Assembly (NCBI RefSeq): GCF_004379255.2
Contig: NC_056038.1
Coordinates: forward strand, 10,082,729-10,146,728
Direction of reading: 5' to 3'
Length of the DNA: 64,000 nucleotides
From: Salvia splendens
Lineage: Eukaryota; Streptophyta; Magnoliopsida; Lamiales; Lamiaceae
Shown here: in pieces, positions 26,667 through 37,500 of the stretch
How the letters are laid out: each line of letters opens with the position of its first letter
Numbering within the stretch: the first letter of the stretch is position 1
Notes under the pieces: generated by a model
Databases searched by the model: none
The model's input: only the letters and a program-made list of their open reading frames with translations
Told to the model about the DNA's origin: nothing
Position numbers and translations under genes: made by a program

Positions 26667-26955
26667 CTTCAACTGGACAAAGTGAAAATAGCTTCTGCGG
26701 AATTTGCGAGGCGATTCTGGAACACTGAAATGGAAGAGCGGCGGAAGAGAGTTGTAATATATATTCTCCAATTTAGGTTTGGGTATTGTGGTATTTGATT
26801 TACAGCAAACCAAACACACGATATATATCACTTGTGCTTTATATAGTGCAAACCAAACAGCTGAAATGAATAACCCAACTTCTAATTTGTGTCATATTTA
26901 TCTGGCCTCTCCTTATCTACCCTAAATCCTATTGGACAAACAGAACAAGCCCTAA

Positions 26956-27436
26956 GGGTATTCACTATGGATAGCCGCGGCTATAGCATCGGTTTGGGGC
27001 GGAAGCGGGGCGGCTTATAGTGGCATTGGGCAGACACCGAAATGGGGGCGGTAGGCGGCGGACGGGCTTCAGGCGACTCCGGGGCGAGGACGCGCCTCCT
27101 CCGGGGCGGACGCGGCGATAGGCGCGGCGCCTATAGTGGCGGACCTGTCCGCCGCGCCGGTGGACGATTTTTTTTTTTAATTTAGTGTTTAATTTTAATT
27201 TTAATTTTAATTTCTTCACGTATAGTCGTCTTCTTCTATTTACGTATAGCCCGATAAATTTATTCATAATTGCTTGAAACATTATAAATTAAAATTGATT
27301 ATAAAATTTGGGGGCTATTGGAGGTGTCCACTATAGTGGCGGAAATAAAATTTTGGGGCTATGAACAACAAAACTGGGGCTATGGACAAAAACTGGGATG
27401 AGACTATTGAGGGTGTCCGCCTCATAGTGGACACTC
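26956..27436. mobile_element. Non-autonomous PIF/Harbinger MITE abutting the 6-kb element
   Basis: Imperfect inverted ends are GGGTATTCACTATGG (left) and, reversed, GAGTGTCCACTATGAGG. The target duplication TAA is at 26953-26955 and 27437-27439. Its right 130 bp in reverse complement matches the left end of the Harbinger element at 29984 (GCGGACAC..CAATAG..CCCC blocks), so it is a deletion derivative of that family. The left TAA is also the right target duplication of the neighbouring 6-kb element. The left half is GC-rich. Confidence 0.8.
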
Positions 27437-27439
27437 TAA

Positions 27440-28008
27440 CAGTAGTACTAACATTTATCTACGTCAATGCTGCTATTGAAAACGCACGGAATCATTGGGT
27501 TCTTGTGTCCTTTTATAATCCATTAAGAAGTATTATTATTTTAATTATTTTATTAGTGTTCAAATTATTTCTTCATTTTTAATATGTCGCCTCCGTTCAA
27601 TTCATTGTCCTCATTGCCATGACCATCACAACTCCTTTGTGGAGTCATATCTCATTTTTAACACGCTTGATGAATCGTCTCTTGTAGTAGTTGTTATGTT
27701 AGATTTGTAGTGTCACCTTAACCGTGGATTGAATCAATATCAATTTGACCCGATAACAACTCAAATTATTTGCTCTACTCTTATCTCAAGAACCCTTCAA
27801 CTTATTAATTCCCTCACTAAATATTCATTAATTACTAAAATATCCATAAAACTCTTAATTTTGAAGTACTTTTCTGATAAGAAATTTATGCCTGCCTTAT
27901 CACCAATCAATTTGAATAATTTAAACAGAAATGAGTTCAATTTCCATCATGCACTTAATATTTATGGATAAATAAATATAGTCTACAATGACGGATATTG
28001 GTAAACAG
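27440..28008. other. Residual germin-like intron sequence
   Basis: This AT-rich stretch lies between the MITE and the second germin-like exon, ending in an AG acceptor (GTAAACAG, 28001-28008). No coding sequence or further element ends were recognised. Confidence 0.5.
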
Positions 28009-28480
28009 AATTGAAGCTAAACGGATATTCGTGCAAGTCAAACGTGACGGCGGAGGACTTCTTCTCCGGTGGCTTAGCTAAACCCGGCGCCACCAACACC
28101 TCCACCGGGTCAGCCGTCAACACACTCGGCGTCTCCCTGGCCAGCGTCGACTACGCCCCGGGCGGCCTCAACCCGCCCCACAAGCACCCACGCGCCACCG
28201 AGGTCGTGTTGGTGCTCAAAGGCGAACTCGACGTCGGCTTCATCACCACCGCCAACGTCCTCATCTCCAAGTCCATCAAGGAAGGGGACATCTTCGTTTT
28301 CCCTAAAGGCCTAGTCCACTTCCAAAAGAACAGTGGTGACTCCCCGCCGCCTTCAACAGCCAGCTCCCGGGGACGCAGTCCATCGCTGAGACATTGTTTG
28401 CTGCTTCGCCGCCGGTGCCGGATAATGTGCTCACCAAGGCGTTTCAGGTCGACAAGATTAAGTCCAAGTTTGCACCTTGA
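28009..28480 (+). pseudogene. Germin-like protein gene, exon 2 relic
   Basis: It encodes the cupin domain of a germin-like protein, an apoplastic metal-binding protein. Both germin boxes are present: PPHKHPRATE (metal-binding His-x-His and Glu) and FPKGLVHFQKN (third His). It is GC-rich and coding-like to the end. Two defects are visible. About a dozen residues are missing between GSAV and NTLGVSL, where relatives have a longer loop. A frameshift near 28345 then shifts the C-terminal quarter, which resumes in another frame as FNSQLPGTQSIAETLFAASP and ends at the stop 28478-28480. With the broken exon 1 at 20695 and 6.6 kb of transposons in its intron, this is a pseudogene. Confidence 0.88.
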
Positions 28481-29691
28481 GTTCATAAAATTATTAATTT
28501 TATACTCCACTTGAGTTTGTGTTTTTGTGTACAATTATTGATTAGTAGTGATTTAAATAATGTGTAGGTAAAATTTACTTTGTTAATGTGATCAAGAATA
28601 AAGTAATAAAATTCCGTTATAACTAATTTTCTAGCTCTTTATTGAGTTATTGGAGTCTTGGGAGTCATATTTTATTTTATACTAGAACTCTAAAAGATTT
28701 ATAAAAGTCCGAAAAAAAACTCTTGTTTTAGAGCACACGTGACATGACAAATTATTTCATTTAGATGATTGTTGTGGTTTATTTGGACACCATTGCGACA
28801 ACCTTCATGATGCTCATAGTGTTTAACCACATGTACAAACAATTTGCTTTCAACAATATGCAAGTGGCGGATCTTTGGGGGGGGGGGGGGTCCCGGCTGT
28901 TCGAAGAGCTTAAACTTTCCCTTGAATCGAGTCAAAAATAGCATATCCGCCCCCTCCGTGGAGTGTAGAACTCTATTTGCTTTCAACAAACGTCATATAA
29001 AATGTATCCAATGGTTTGATTGTTGAGTTTTTAACCTAGAGGCTAGGGTTCAATCATCAATAACAACAACATATGTTATACCATTCTTTACTTTTTTTAT
29101 TTTACCAATTCATATTTCTTCTTATTATCAAAATAATACCTTTAAATACTTTATGAAATCTAAACTTTTACTAATGTGCATATATTATGCTGTTATATTT
29201 ATTCTTTAATTAAAACCATTTTTAATCTTGTGTTAAAGTTTTTTGGTCCTAAAGTACTTATAAATTGTGATCCATGCATCTTATTCTCTATGTAACAAAA
29301 TAAACGTTTTAAATATTTTTGAAATCTAAATATTTACTACTTTACTTATATCACTTTTGTATATAATATTTACAATGATTTTGAATGTACGTAATAATTA
29401 TAATAATTTTATATTTTAAAATGAATAATACATATTTGCAAGGTATAATACATGTTTATATTTTATTAACGAAGTTAGTGCTACTTAAATATTAATATAA
29501 TATTAAATATTAAATTTATTAATATTTAATATTTAAATTCCGCCCCGCCGGGCTATCGATTATATTGAACTCTAGATACATTATTGTATTCAATAAATGT
29601 GTACATCCCAATGATTAGTGCTCTCGGATTGTGGCTGCGGCATGAGTGGTGTTTTCCTTGTTGGTCAGAAATATTAGTATTATTTATAAGT
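28481..29691. other. AT-rich spacer after the germin-like relic
   Basis: No gene was found. It contains a run of 14 G at 28877-28890 embedded in a GC-richer block (about 28864-28970) that looks like part of an old repeat, then about 700 bp of very AT-rich DNA. Confidence 0.55.
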
Positions 29692-29983
29692 TTAAAAGTA
29701 GACTAAAGTCTTAAAATGGTCCTTAACATATTGCATTTTTTATTTTGGTCCAATACATTATCTTTTGAATTATTTGGTCCATCACATTGAAATCGGATCA
29801 CATTTGGTCCATTTTTGGACGGTTCCGTTAAATATTTGACGGTTTTTAATTACTGAGTCACAAATCCGTCACTAACTGGGAGAAACTGATCTGTCACTAA
29901 CTCGTCACTAATGCTTCATTAGTGATATAGAATTACTCTGGCCCGGTCAAGCCCATCTTCATTTTCATGTTTTACCTTGTTAA

Positions 29984-32001
29984 GAGCATCCACTATAGGC
30001 GGACACTTCCAATAGCCCTGCCCCCTTTTTTTGTCCACAGCCCCACTTTTTTTGTCCATAGCCCCAATTTTTTCCTCCATGCCCCACTATAGGCGGACAC
30101 TTCCAATAGCCCCGAAATTTTAATAACCAATTTTAATTTTAATTTTAATTTTAATTCAATTATAATAAGTAATTAAATTTATCGGACTATACGTAATTAT
30201 AAAAAAAAGGGTATAAGTGAAGAAATTAAAATTAAACACCATATTTTTGTTGTATTAAAGTGGGGGTAAAAGTATACAACGAATATTAATCTACTAAACA
30301 TCATAATAGTGTTCACACTGCAACCGACACCTCCCCTACGTGCCCAAACTTCTTCAACCCAAATCGGCATGGAGTGTGGTATGTGATGTGCTCCTGCGCA
30401 TATCACTGAAACGTTGGATCAAATATTCATTGCTCCGTGGTACGCCCATCTGGATCGCGCGCGGAGGCGAATCCGTTACTTGTACTTGCGCCCTCTTCCG
30501 GTGGCCCAACGCTCTGCCCCAAATCCTTCATCTTCTATTATCATATTATGCAATATGATACATGCTAACATAATATTTGCGACATCATCTTCGTGCCAAA
30601 CTCGTTGCCGGGCACCGTATAATTGCCCCATCGCGCTTGGAGGACACCAAAAGCTCGCTCAACATCCTTCCTAGCACCCTCTTGTTTCCGCGCAAAGTAT
30701 TGTTTCTTAGGTCCTACCGGTTGGCGAATTGTCTTGACGAATACGGGCCAACGGGGATATATCACATCTGCCAAATAGTATCCCCTTCTGTATTGCGTGC
30801 CGTTGGCTACAAAACTGATTTCTGGACCCTCGCCCCGACATTCATCATTGAAGAGCAGCGATGACTGAAGGACGTTTATGTCGTTGTTCGAACCGACAAC
30901 ACCAAAATATGCATGCCAGATCCGCAAGCGGTTAGTTTGCTACGGCTTCCAGAATCATCGATGGATGTTTGCTTTTGAATCCAGTTGTGAACTGGCCTTT
31001 CCACGCCACCGGGCAGTTCTTCCACTCCCAATGCATGCAATCGATGCTTCCTAACATTCCTGGGAAACCGTGGATCGAACCGTGCATATCCAGCAGATTT
31101 TGACATTCAGCAGGGGTGGGCTTTCGTAGGAACTCCCCACCAAATATTTCCCGAATCCCCTTACAAAACTGCCTAAGCACCGTGAGGCCAGTCGTCTCAC
31201 CCATCTGTAGGTATTCGTCGAACATATCAGCCGGTCTGGCATACGCAAACTGTCGGATTGCAGCGGTGCACTTCTGAAGCGTCGACAACCCCGATTCGCC
31301 CCAGTGCAATCACTCCGAAGGGTGAAGCACCGGTAACGTTCCGCCAATTTCGTCGCTATATGGTTGAAAAGGGGTTGCGACATTCTGAACTGGCGGCGAA
31401 AAATCTCGGGTGGATACCTTGGGTTATCCACAATTAGTCAGCCATTAGAGGTTGGTGCGCTCTTTTCGGTATGGTCTCGTGGGATGGTCCGCCGACGACT
31501 AATCGCACGAGGGATCGCGCCCTCCGCCACTTCCGCATTGCGTTCCGCCGCTCGCGCCGCTTCCTCCTCCGCGGCCTCGTACTCCACCTCTTGGATCAGA
31601 TTAATTCCACGCGTCCTTCCATAAATTGTCCATTTTCAAACTACAAATTCTAGTGAGAGAAAATATGTGTGTGAAGAGGTGGTGGAATGTTTGGTGTGAA
31701 AAATAATGAGAAGTGGAGGAGTGGTATTTATAGATGTAATTTTCGAAAAAAATTTTAAAAAATAAAAAAAATCAAAGGGGGCAGACGTCCATAGCCCGTC
31801 GGCCCCACTATAGACCGCCCCACCCATCGCCCCGGATCACCCCACCGCCAGGCGATCGCCCCGTAGGAGGCGATGCCTCTACCGCCCCACCCTCGCCCCA
31901 TTTTTCTTATCCGCCCCGGGGCGGACGTCCGATGCACTATATACCGCCCCACCCTCGCCCCAAATTTTCGTCCGCCTCATTCTCTCCTATAGTGGATGCT
32001 C
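29984..32001 (-). mobile_element. PIF/Harbinger element with degenerate transposase
   Basis: The terminal repeats share GAGCATCCACTATAGG perfectly at both ends, with target duplication TAA (29981-29983 and 32002-32004). It is 2018 bp, with GC-rich ends containing repeated CCCCACTATAG..CGCCCC blocks. It carries one minus-strand transposase gene that has been frameshifted. It is inserted within the Mutator-like element 29701-32851, hence younger than that insertion. The MITE at 26956 derives from the same family. Confidence 0.9.
30565..31640 (-). pseudogene. Harbinger transposase (DDE), frameshifted
   Basis: Read on the minus strand, pieces in three frames together cover a plant Harbinger transposase. 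They are an acidic/basic leader with RRTIPRDH, then PRYPPEIFRRQFRMSQPLF, then GLSTLQKCTAAIRQFAYA through GMLGSIDCMHWEWKNCP (first Asp), then FGVVGSNNDINVL (second Asp), and KDVERAFGVLQARWG (catalytic Glu). Frame changes occur near 31440, 31320 and 30929, so no full protein can be made although all three catalytic residues remain. It belongs to the subgroup with the SIDCMHW motif, different from the transposase at 22027. Confidence 0.88.
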
Positions 32002-33018
32002 TAATATAACCGAATAAAGTGGGTGGTTTTATTTAACCGTCTAGAAATTCCAACCAGGTTAGTAATATAGAATTACTTCCATATCCCTGAAATTTGTTGC
32101 CCTAGCACGTAATTCTCATTTGTAAAATCATGCTTCCCTTCTCCATCTACGCGATTCATCTCTCTCCCACCATCATCTGCGATTCATCTCTCTCCATCAT
32201 CTTCGATTCTTCTCTCTCTCGCCATCATCTTCGATTCAACTCTAACCCAGTACCATCGCTGCGATTCCTCTCTCTCCCACCACCATTTTCTGTTCATCTT
32301 TATACTAGCTGTACACCTTCATCAATTGCTCACCTCTTTAAATCCCTCGGTATGAGAACCTTCATCAGCAGTATTTTCCCCAAAATTTATTAACCCATCA
32401 ATTTACATCTTTAAATTCATTTACAAATATTTAGATAGGTTGGAGCCAACATAATTTTGAGTGCTTACCGTAGAAAAATATGCAGTTGATTTCTGAACTT
32501 GGAATTTTTGCTTTCTTTGCATAATATATTCAAAATTATATGAATGGTTGTGAATTTGTGAAGCTTGTCTTTGCCAATTGCCTATCATCATTTTATCTTT
32601 CTATTTTCTTATTTTAAACAACAGAGTTTTTGGTAATTAATTGGGTTAATTAGGGTAATTAGTATTAGTGACGGATTAATGACGGATTTGTGACTTAGTA
32701 ATTAAAACCGTCAAAAATTTGACGGAACCGTCTAAAATGGACCAAATGTGATCCGATTTCAAATGTGAGGAACCGAATAATTCAAAAGATAATGTTTTAG
32801 ACAAAAATTAAAAAATTGCAATATGTTAAAGAACATTTTGAGACTTTAGTCTTAAAAGTATAACAAGCAATTAACTATCACACGCGACCGGACACAAATT
32901 TTAAAATGTTATTCAATCCTCATCACATCTCAGTTATTAAGAGAACAAAAAGCCTAGGTTTTTAAGTCATCTCCAAAACTCCAACAATATAGAGTATGTA
33001 TATACACAAATTTGGATC

Positions 33019-33505
33019 ATGAGCGCCAAGGTATGTGACGCAACTCATTTAATTTATAGATGCAAAAGAAGTTTGTTTATAAATATATTTACGTATACTA
33101 TTTCAGGAAATTGAGCATTAGCAACCAAAAATGCCGAATTGGATTTCTTTAAAGCAGTTGCGAAGCTTACAGGTACTATTTGCGCGATGAAATTGTGAGG
33201 ATTCATCGATGCACAACCGAACTCCACATACTAGTATGATTAATGACAAGAAAGTTGCGCAGGTGTGGATGTGCTCAAAGTTGATGCTGAGAAAGGAAAG
33301 ATAACTGTTGCCACCGCGATAAGAAAAGCTGGTTATTCGGACGAGCGTTGGACCACCAAAGAAACCCGATCCCAAACCTGACATTGATGAATCGAAGAAG
33401 CCGCCGCCGCCAGTGCCGGACCCGCCTCGTGCCCAATGCCAGCTTGTCGCAGTGATTTACGATACTACCTACGAATACGATAGTGCATTTTGTTCTATTC
33501 TCTAA
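33019..33505 (+). pseudogene. Heavy-metal-associated isoprenylated plant protein (HIPP-like) relic
   Basis: Exon 1 is ATGAGCGCCAAG at 33019-33030 with a GT donor. The second exon, at about 33106-33172, encodes a HMA-like start (KLSISNQKC) and FFKAVAKLT in two frames. The third begins near 33261: GVDVLKVDAEKGKITV, then a deletion and AIRKAGYS. After a further frame change comes VGPPKKPDPKPD, a Pro-rich tail, and the end CSIL followed by TAA (33503-33505). CSIL is a CaaX-type prenylation signal, as in HIPPs, which use the HMA fold to bind metals or partners at membranes. At least two frameshifts and an internal deletion make it a pseudogene. The usual CxxC metal site is already lost (NQKC). Confidence 0.75.
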
Positions 33506-34580
33506 AGATAAGCCAAACACATACGTATTGTTTAATGATAATTTTCAATATATTTGGTAAAAGTTTGTCTGTGGCTGTACTCATTAACTCCGCTTACTTA
33601 ATTACTTTCATTCAAAAAAAAACTCGTACGTAGATTAACCAACTCCAAGCGACGTCTTAGCAATTTGCATATAAATAAGTCCCAATAAATATTTGGTGAA
33701 GATTTAGTCTAACTTATAAATTAGTTCAATTAACTATGATCGGAAGATATAAATCAATGTTTCTCCTTATTTTAAATTGAGTACGTTATAATTGGTAAAA
33801 GTAAAAAACAAACGTAGAAGATTTACGCTAGGGTCATCCATGTTAGGACCGGATCAACTTTGGCCTGTAAAAAAAATTCTAGATATACTACTGCAATTAA
33901 CTTAAATTCAATCAACGCAAAGTGATGTATGTTGTAGCACGTAAGGTTAATCGTGAAGTTTGCACTGCTAAACTTTTAAATTTTGTGCATGGAGTGCTTT
34001 GTGTGCATATCCCACAGGTGGGGGGCTCACGCAGACAACACCCTTAGGCCTGGAACCACGGGATGCTCCAAGCGGGAGTATCACCGGCTTCATTGCTCGT
34101 TGTGGAACTGCAAGAATGCATCTAGCAACCTGTCCACAAGTACCAAAATCATTTTTAACTGTCTACATTCATGAATTAAACTTAACCATAAAAGCGTATA
34201 TGATAAAATGATTAAACACATATTTTAAGATGCTTAGCTTGAAAATCACTGTCTATAATAAGTCTCCAAAATGATAAACACCACCCAACTTGCAGGCAGT
34301 GTCTATATGATTTCCAATCTCATCCTAAGCATCTTAAAATATGTGCTTACTGTCAAAAGCGCATACTGACTAAATGATGTCTACTTAAGATGACGTACGA
34401 CCATATAGACTTGTTATGCGCTTTATACATGAGTGTCTATATGATACTGTCTCTATGGAAGTGTGTGGTTTTCAATATAATTTCAATAATGTCTTAGTGA
34501 ACTAATGTAAAGTGAAATGGAAATATGAGTATATATTTGGAACTTCCAGCAAAGGACCAATCTCTATGTGATAAACCAAA
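33506..34580. other. Spacer downstream of FEN1, with a short coding-like patch
   Basis: Mostly AT-rich. At about 33999-34155 an open patch reads LTQTTPLGLEPRDAPSGSIT then GFIARCG, vaguely like the C-terminal part of jacalin-type lectins, but too short to call. A perfect 21-bp inverted repeat lies at 34217-34345. Confidence 0.4.
34217..34345. repeat. Perfect 21-bp inverted repeat with 87-bp loop
   Basis: CACATATTTTAAGATGCTTAG at 34217-34237 is matched exactly in reverse complement at 34325-34345. It lies 236 bp beyond the FEN1-like stop codon. It could be the ends of a small MITE or a hairpin in a 3' transcript. Confidence 0.8.
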
Positions 34581-37500
34581 TTAGTTCAGGCCAGCAAACA
34601 ATAGCAAGTCCAACCTAGTAGTCATCTTAATTCTGGCCTGCAAGCAAGATCTTGACAATGCAACAGAAAAAAGGTTGTACCTCCACTTTAGCAGGTAGAG
34701 AGATACCAACTGGTTTGGAATGTGATTCTGACCTGTTACAGAAATTTAGTCCAGAAGTGGTAATATATTGAATGTGCTAATTAACACCGTTCTCTTATTC
34801 TAGTGACTAATACCTGTTCTGGGGCAACTTGTGCAAGGCAGTTCTGGTCTTTTTAATTGCCTAAACAAAAAATGGATTTACTTAAAAGTTCATATGCTCT
34901 GATGGTAGAGAATTGAAATGGAAAAACAGCTATTATACAAGAACACGTACCTTACTTATTCTGTCTCTGTTGAAAGTATTCTCATTTACCAAAAATCTGA
35001 CCAGACCCTAGACAACAATACAAAAATTCACCATCAAATTTTCATACAGGAAAACAACCAGACAAAATAAAAATTTCACAAATTAATTACTTCTTCATCT
35101 GGATCTGTCCACTTTAGCTCAAGTTTATCATAGTCAGTCAAAACTGATGGTTCTCTAAAGTGCTTTCGCGTATCCTGATATGGCCAATCAAATGGTATTT
35201 GGTATCTGTACAATATATTCCAAAATATTTCAGCAGTATAATAAAAACAAGCTATAATCACAAAACACATTAAAGAAAAAAAGTAAAAAATTCCCTGCAC
35301 TTTATGCACTTCAATAGCTTTAGAATAATATTCTATAGTCAGCAATTTTCAAATGACACATAATTTGTCTTAGATAATATTGAGTGCACCAATTTACCTT
35401 TATTAATAAAAAGAAGAAACATACAATTATCAAACAAAGAAAAACTCCTTCCATAAACCATAGGGAAATGGTATTGATAATTTCTAAAAATTGCATCCAT
35501 GAGTATGTGACAAGAACACAGAACAAACTGAAAGTAACCTCAATTGATTAGTAAACCGAATTTGAAGTCATAATATAGATCATTAGCATATTTGCAATCT
35601 TAAGATGAACTAACATAATTAAAAGAGCTCTCAGCGAGATAATGAATCTAAAAAAGGAATTGAACTGCAGTTTATTAAAGCCAAAGAATATAGTAAAAAC
35701 AATTACTATTGGAACATATTCTATAATGGATATTTATACAAAATTAATGTAAGAGAAAATTTATGATAATATGCTTGAAAGAATTATATGAAAAACAAAA
35801 AAAAACGGATATGAAATAAATGACTATTATAGCTATAAAATCTTTATATATTGCCATCAATTTATCTTCTGAACCTAAGATAGTTATATGGCCCTTATTG
35901 CGTCACAATCACAATAAACTTGACAAACTGCTCAGGATAAATCTCTTCGACACAAAATGATAACAGTTCCTACATCCTTAGAAGAACAGCTTATCTCAAA
36001 CTTAACTCCCATATAGAAGTGAGATGTGGGATTGGTGAGAAGCGCAGTAATGATTTTTTTCACTTGAATTCATGGAATTAAGAAACCATGATACATATAC
36101 GGACAAAACAAGCACCTTTCTTTATTTATGTTCTCAAGAATGTGCTCTAGTGAGCCATACTGGCGGATTAATTTCAAAGCAGTTAGCCCTCCAATCCCTG
36201 AAGAAGAAGAAGCTTAGGCACTGATGTAAATGGAAGTATAAACATCACGCTAGAGTACACATACAGACAACTACATGTAGCTGTAAATTCATCAGAACCA
36301 CAAATAAGCCCCTATTACACACACCCTTTACAATGAATGAATGAACCTAACTTTTTAGTACATAATTATAGGATGTGTGTGAATATTCTATCCAAATCTA
36401 GCCACTAGGCCAAAAATATAGAAATCTACAAACTCTAGGGACAACCTTTTGTCAAACGAACAAGAAAGATCCTCCACCAATTTACAGAGATTTTGATAAA
36501 GTAAATGAGTGACAATACAAATAAAATGCAGTGTTGTTTTATTTGACGAAGTACTGAAAAAAGGCAAGAAAAACCAGGAGATCACTCCGGTCAGGCTGTG
36601 GAACTATGCCTGAGAGAGAATTGTTCTTCATGCCTAAGACATTCTATTAAGCAATTGTTGTATGATACCCAACCACGATTAATTTCTATTACATGAGCTT
36701 GATTAACGTCAGGCAGCAGTACTATGCCCAAGAAACAATTGTTATTCATGCCTAAGCAACCGTTGTATAATACCCACCCACAATTAACATCTATTACATG
36801 CGCTAGATTTCCATCCTCAATATTAGCATAATGAGCTTATTGGAAATAACTAGAAAATATCAATTGCTCAAAAAAGGAAACTGCTAACCCTTCTCTACAA
36901 TTTTTTCCTTTATATAAAGCTCCCTCGACAACTAAAACAGCTGGCAAAGCAAAAATACCTTTAATGCTCTCACAATAATCACAACCAGAGAGTATGCAAA
37001 GATCAATAAACTGATCCATAGTAAGGTTCAATTCTTCCAAAACCTGTCAATTGAAAAAAAAAACTGGAAGGAGAAAGGAAAAGAATAATTACATCAAAAA
37101 TTTAGCACAACCAGGACTGGTCAGCATTAGTACCTTTGACACTTTAAATTCTACCACAGGGATCCTTTTGGAGGTAGGACACATCAAATGGCGGAGAAGT
37201 CGGGGAGCCCCAAAAGCCAGGGAATCCATATCCTCAGAGGCAACAGCATAAACCTTATGTGCAAAAAGAGTTAAGAGTTATAAGTTGAAGATATATATAC
37301 AATCATGAAAAACAATATACATACTTTGCCTTCTTTGCAAAGTGCAGCACACTGTGCTTCTGCTTCGCAAGGAGCCTGGGTGATCAAAGAAACTGTTATC
37401 ATGGAAGTGAAATTTTCTCTTCTAGAAGAAAAGATTGCTAAAGAAGCATATTTCAGTAGAGTTACGAAATCATTCTTAGGATCAGCTCAACCACAGACAC

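Larger units (their letters stand above)
20877..26952 (+). mobile_element. PIF/Harbinger DNA transposon, structurally complete
   Basis: The terminal inverted repeats are GGGCTTGTTCTGTTTGTC at the left and its exact reverse complement at the right, flanked by the 3-bp target duplication TAA (20874-20876 and 26953-26955). The element is 6076 bp and carries a DDE transposase gene (plus strand), a Myb/SANT-like gene (plus strand) and a second Myb/SANT-like gene (minus strand). Plant PIF/Harbinger elements normally need two proteins, transposase and a Myb-like ORF1; here there are two Myb-like candidates. It sits in the intron of a germin-like pseudogene. All its genes have open frames after simple GT-AG splicing, so it could be autonomous. 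Confidence 0.93.
29701..32851. mobile_element. Mutator-like element with long TIRs, host to a nested Harbinger element
   Basis: Inverted repeats of about 230 bp start GACTAAAGTCTTAAAATG on the left, and the right end in reverse complement starts GACTAAAGTCTCAAAATG. Both contain TTTGGTCCATTTT and GACGG..AAATCCGTCA blocks. A perfect 9-bp target duplication TTAAAAGTA flanks it (29692-29700 and 32852-32860), the hallmark size for Mutator-like elements. The element is interrupted at 29984-32001 by a Harbinger element; without it, it is about 1.1 kb and non-autonomous. The interior right of the insertion (about 32120-32320) has repeated TTCGATTC / CTCTCTC tracts and no clear protein. Confidence 0.88.

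Noticed and set aside
33999..34155. Jacalin-type lectin fragment
   Set aside because: The resemblance (GSITGFIARCG) is too short and lacks the rest of the domain; it is recorded only as a coding-like patch.
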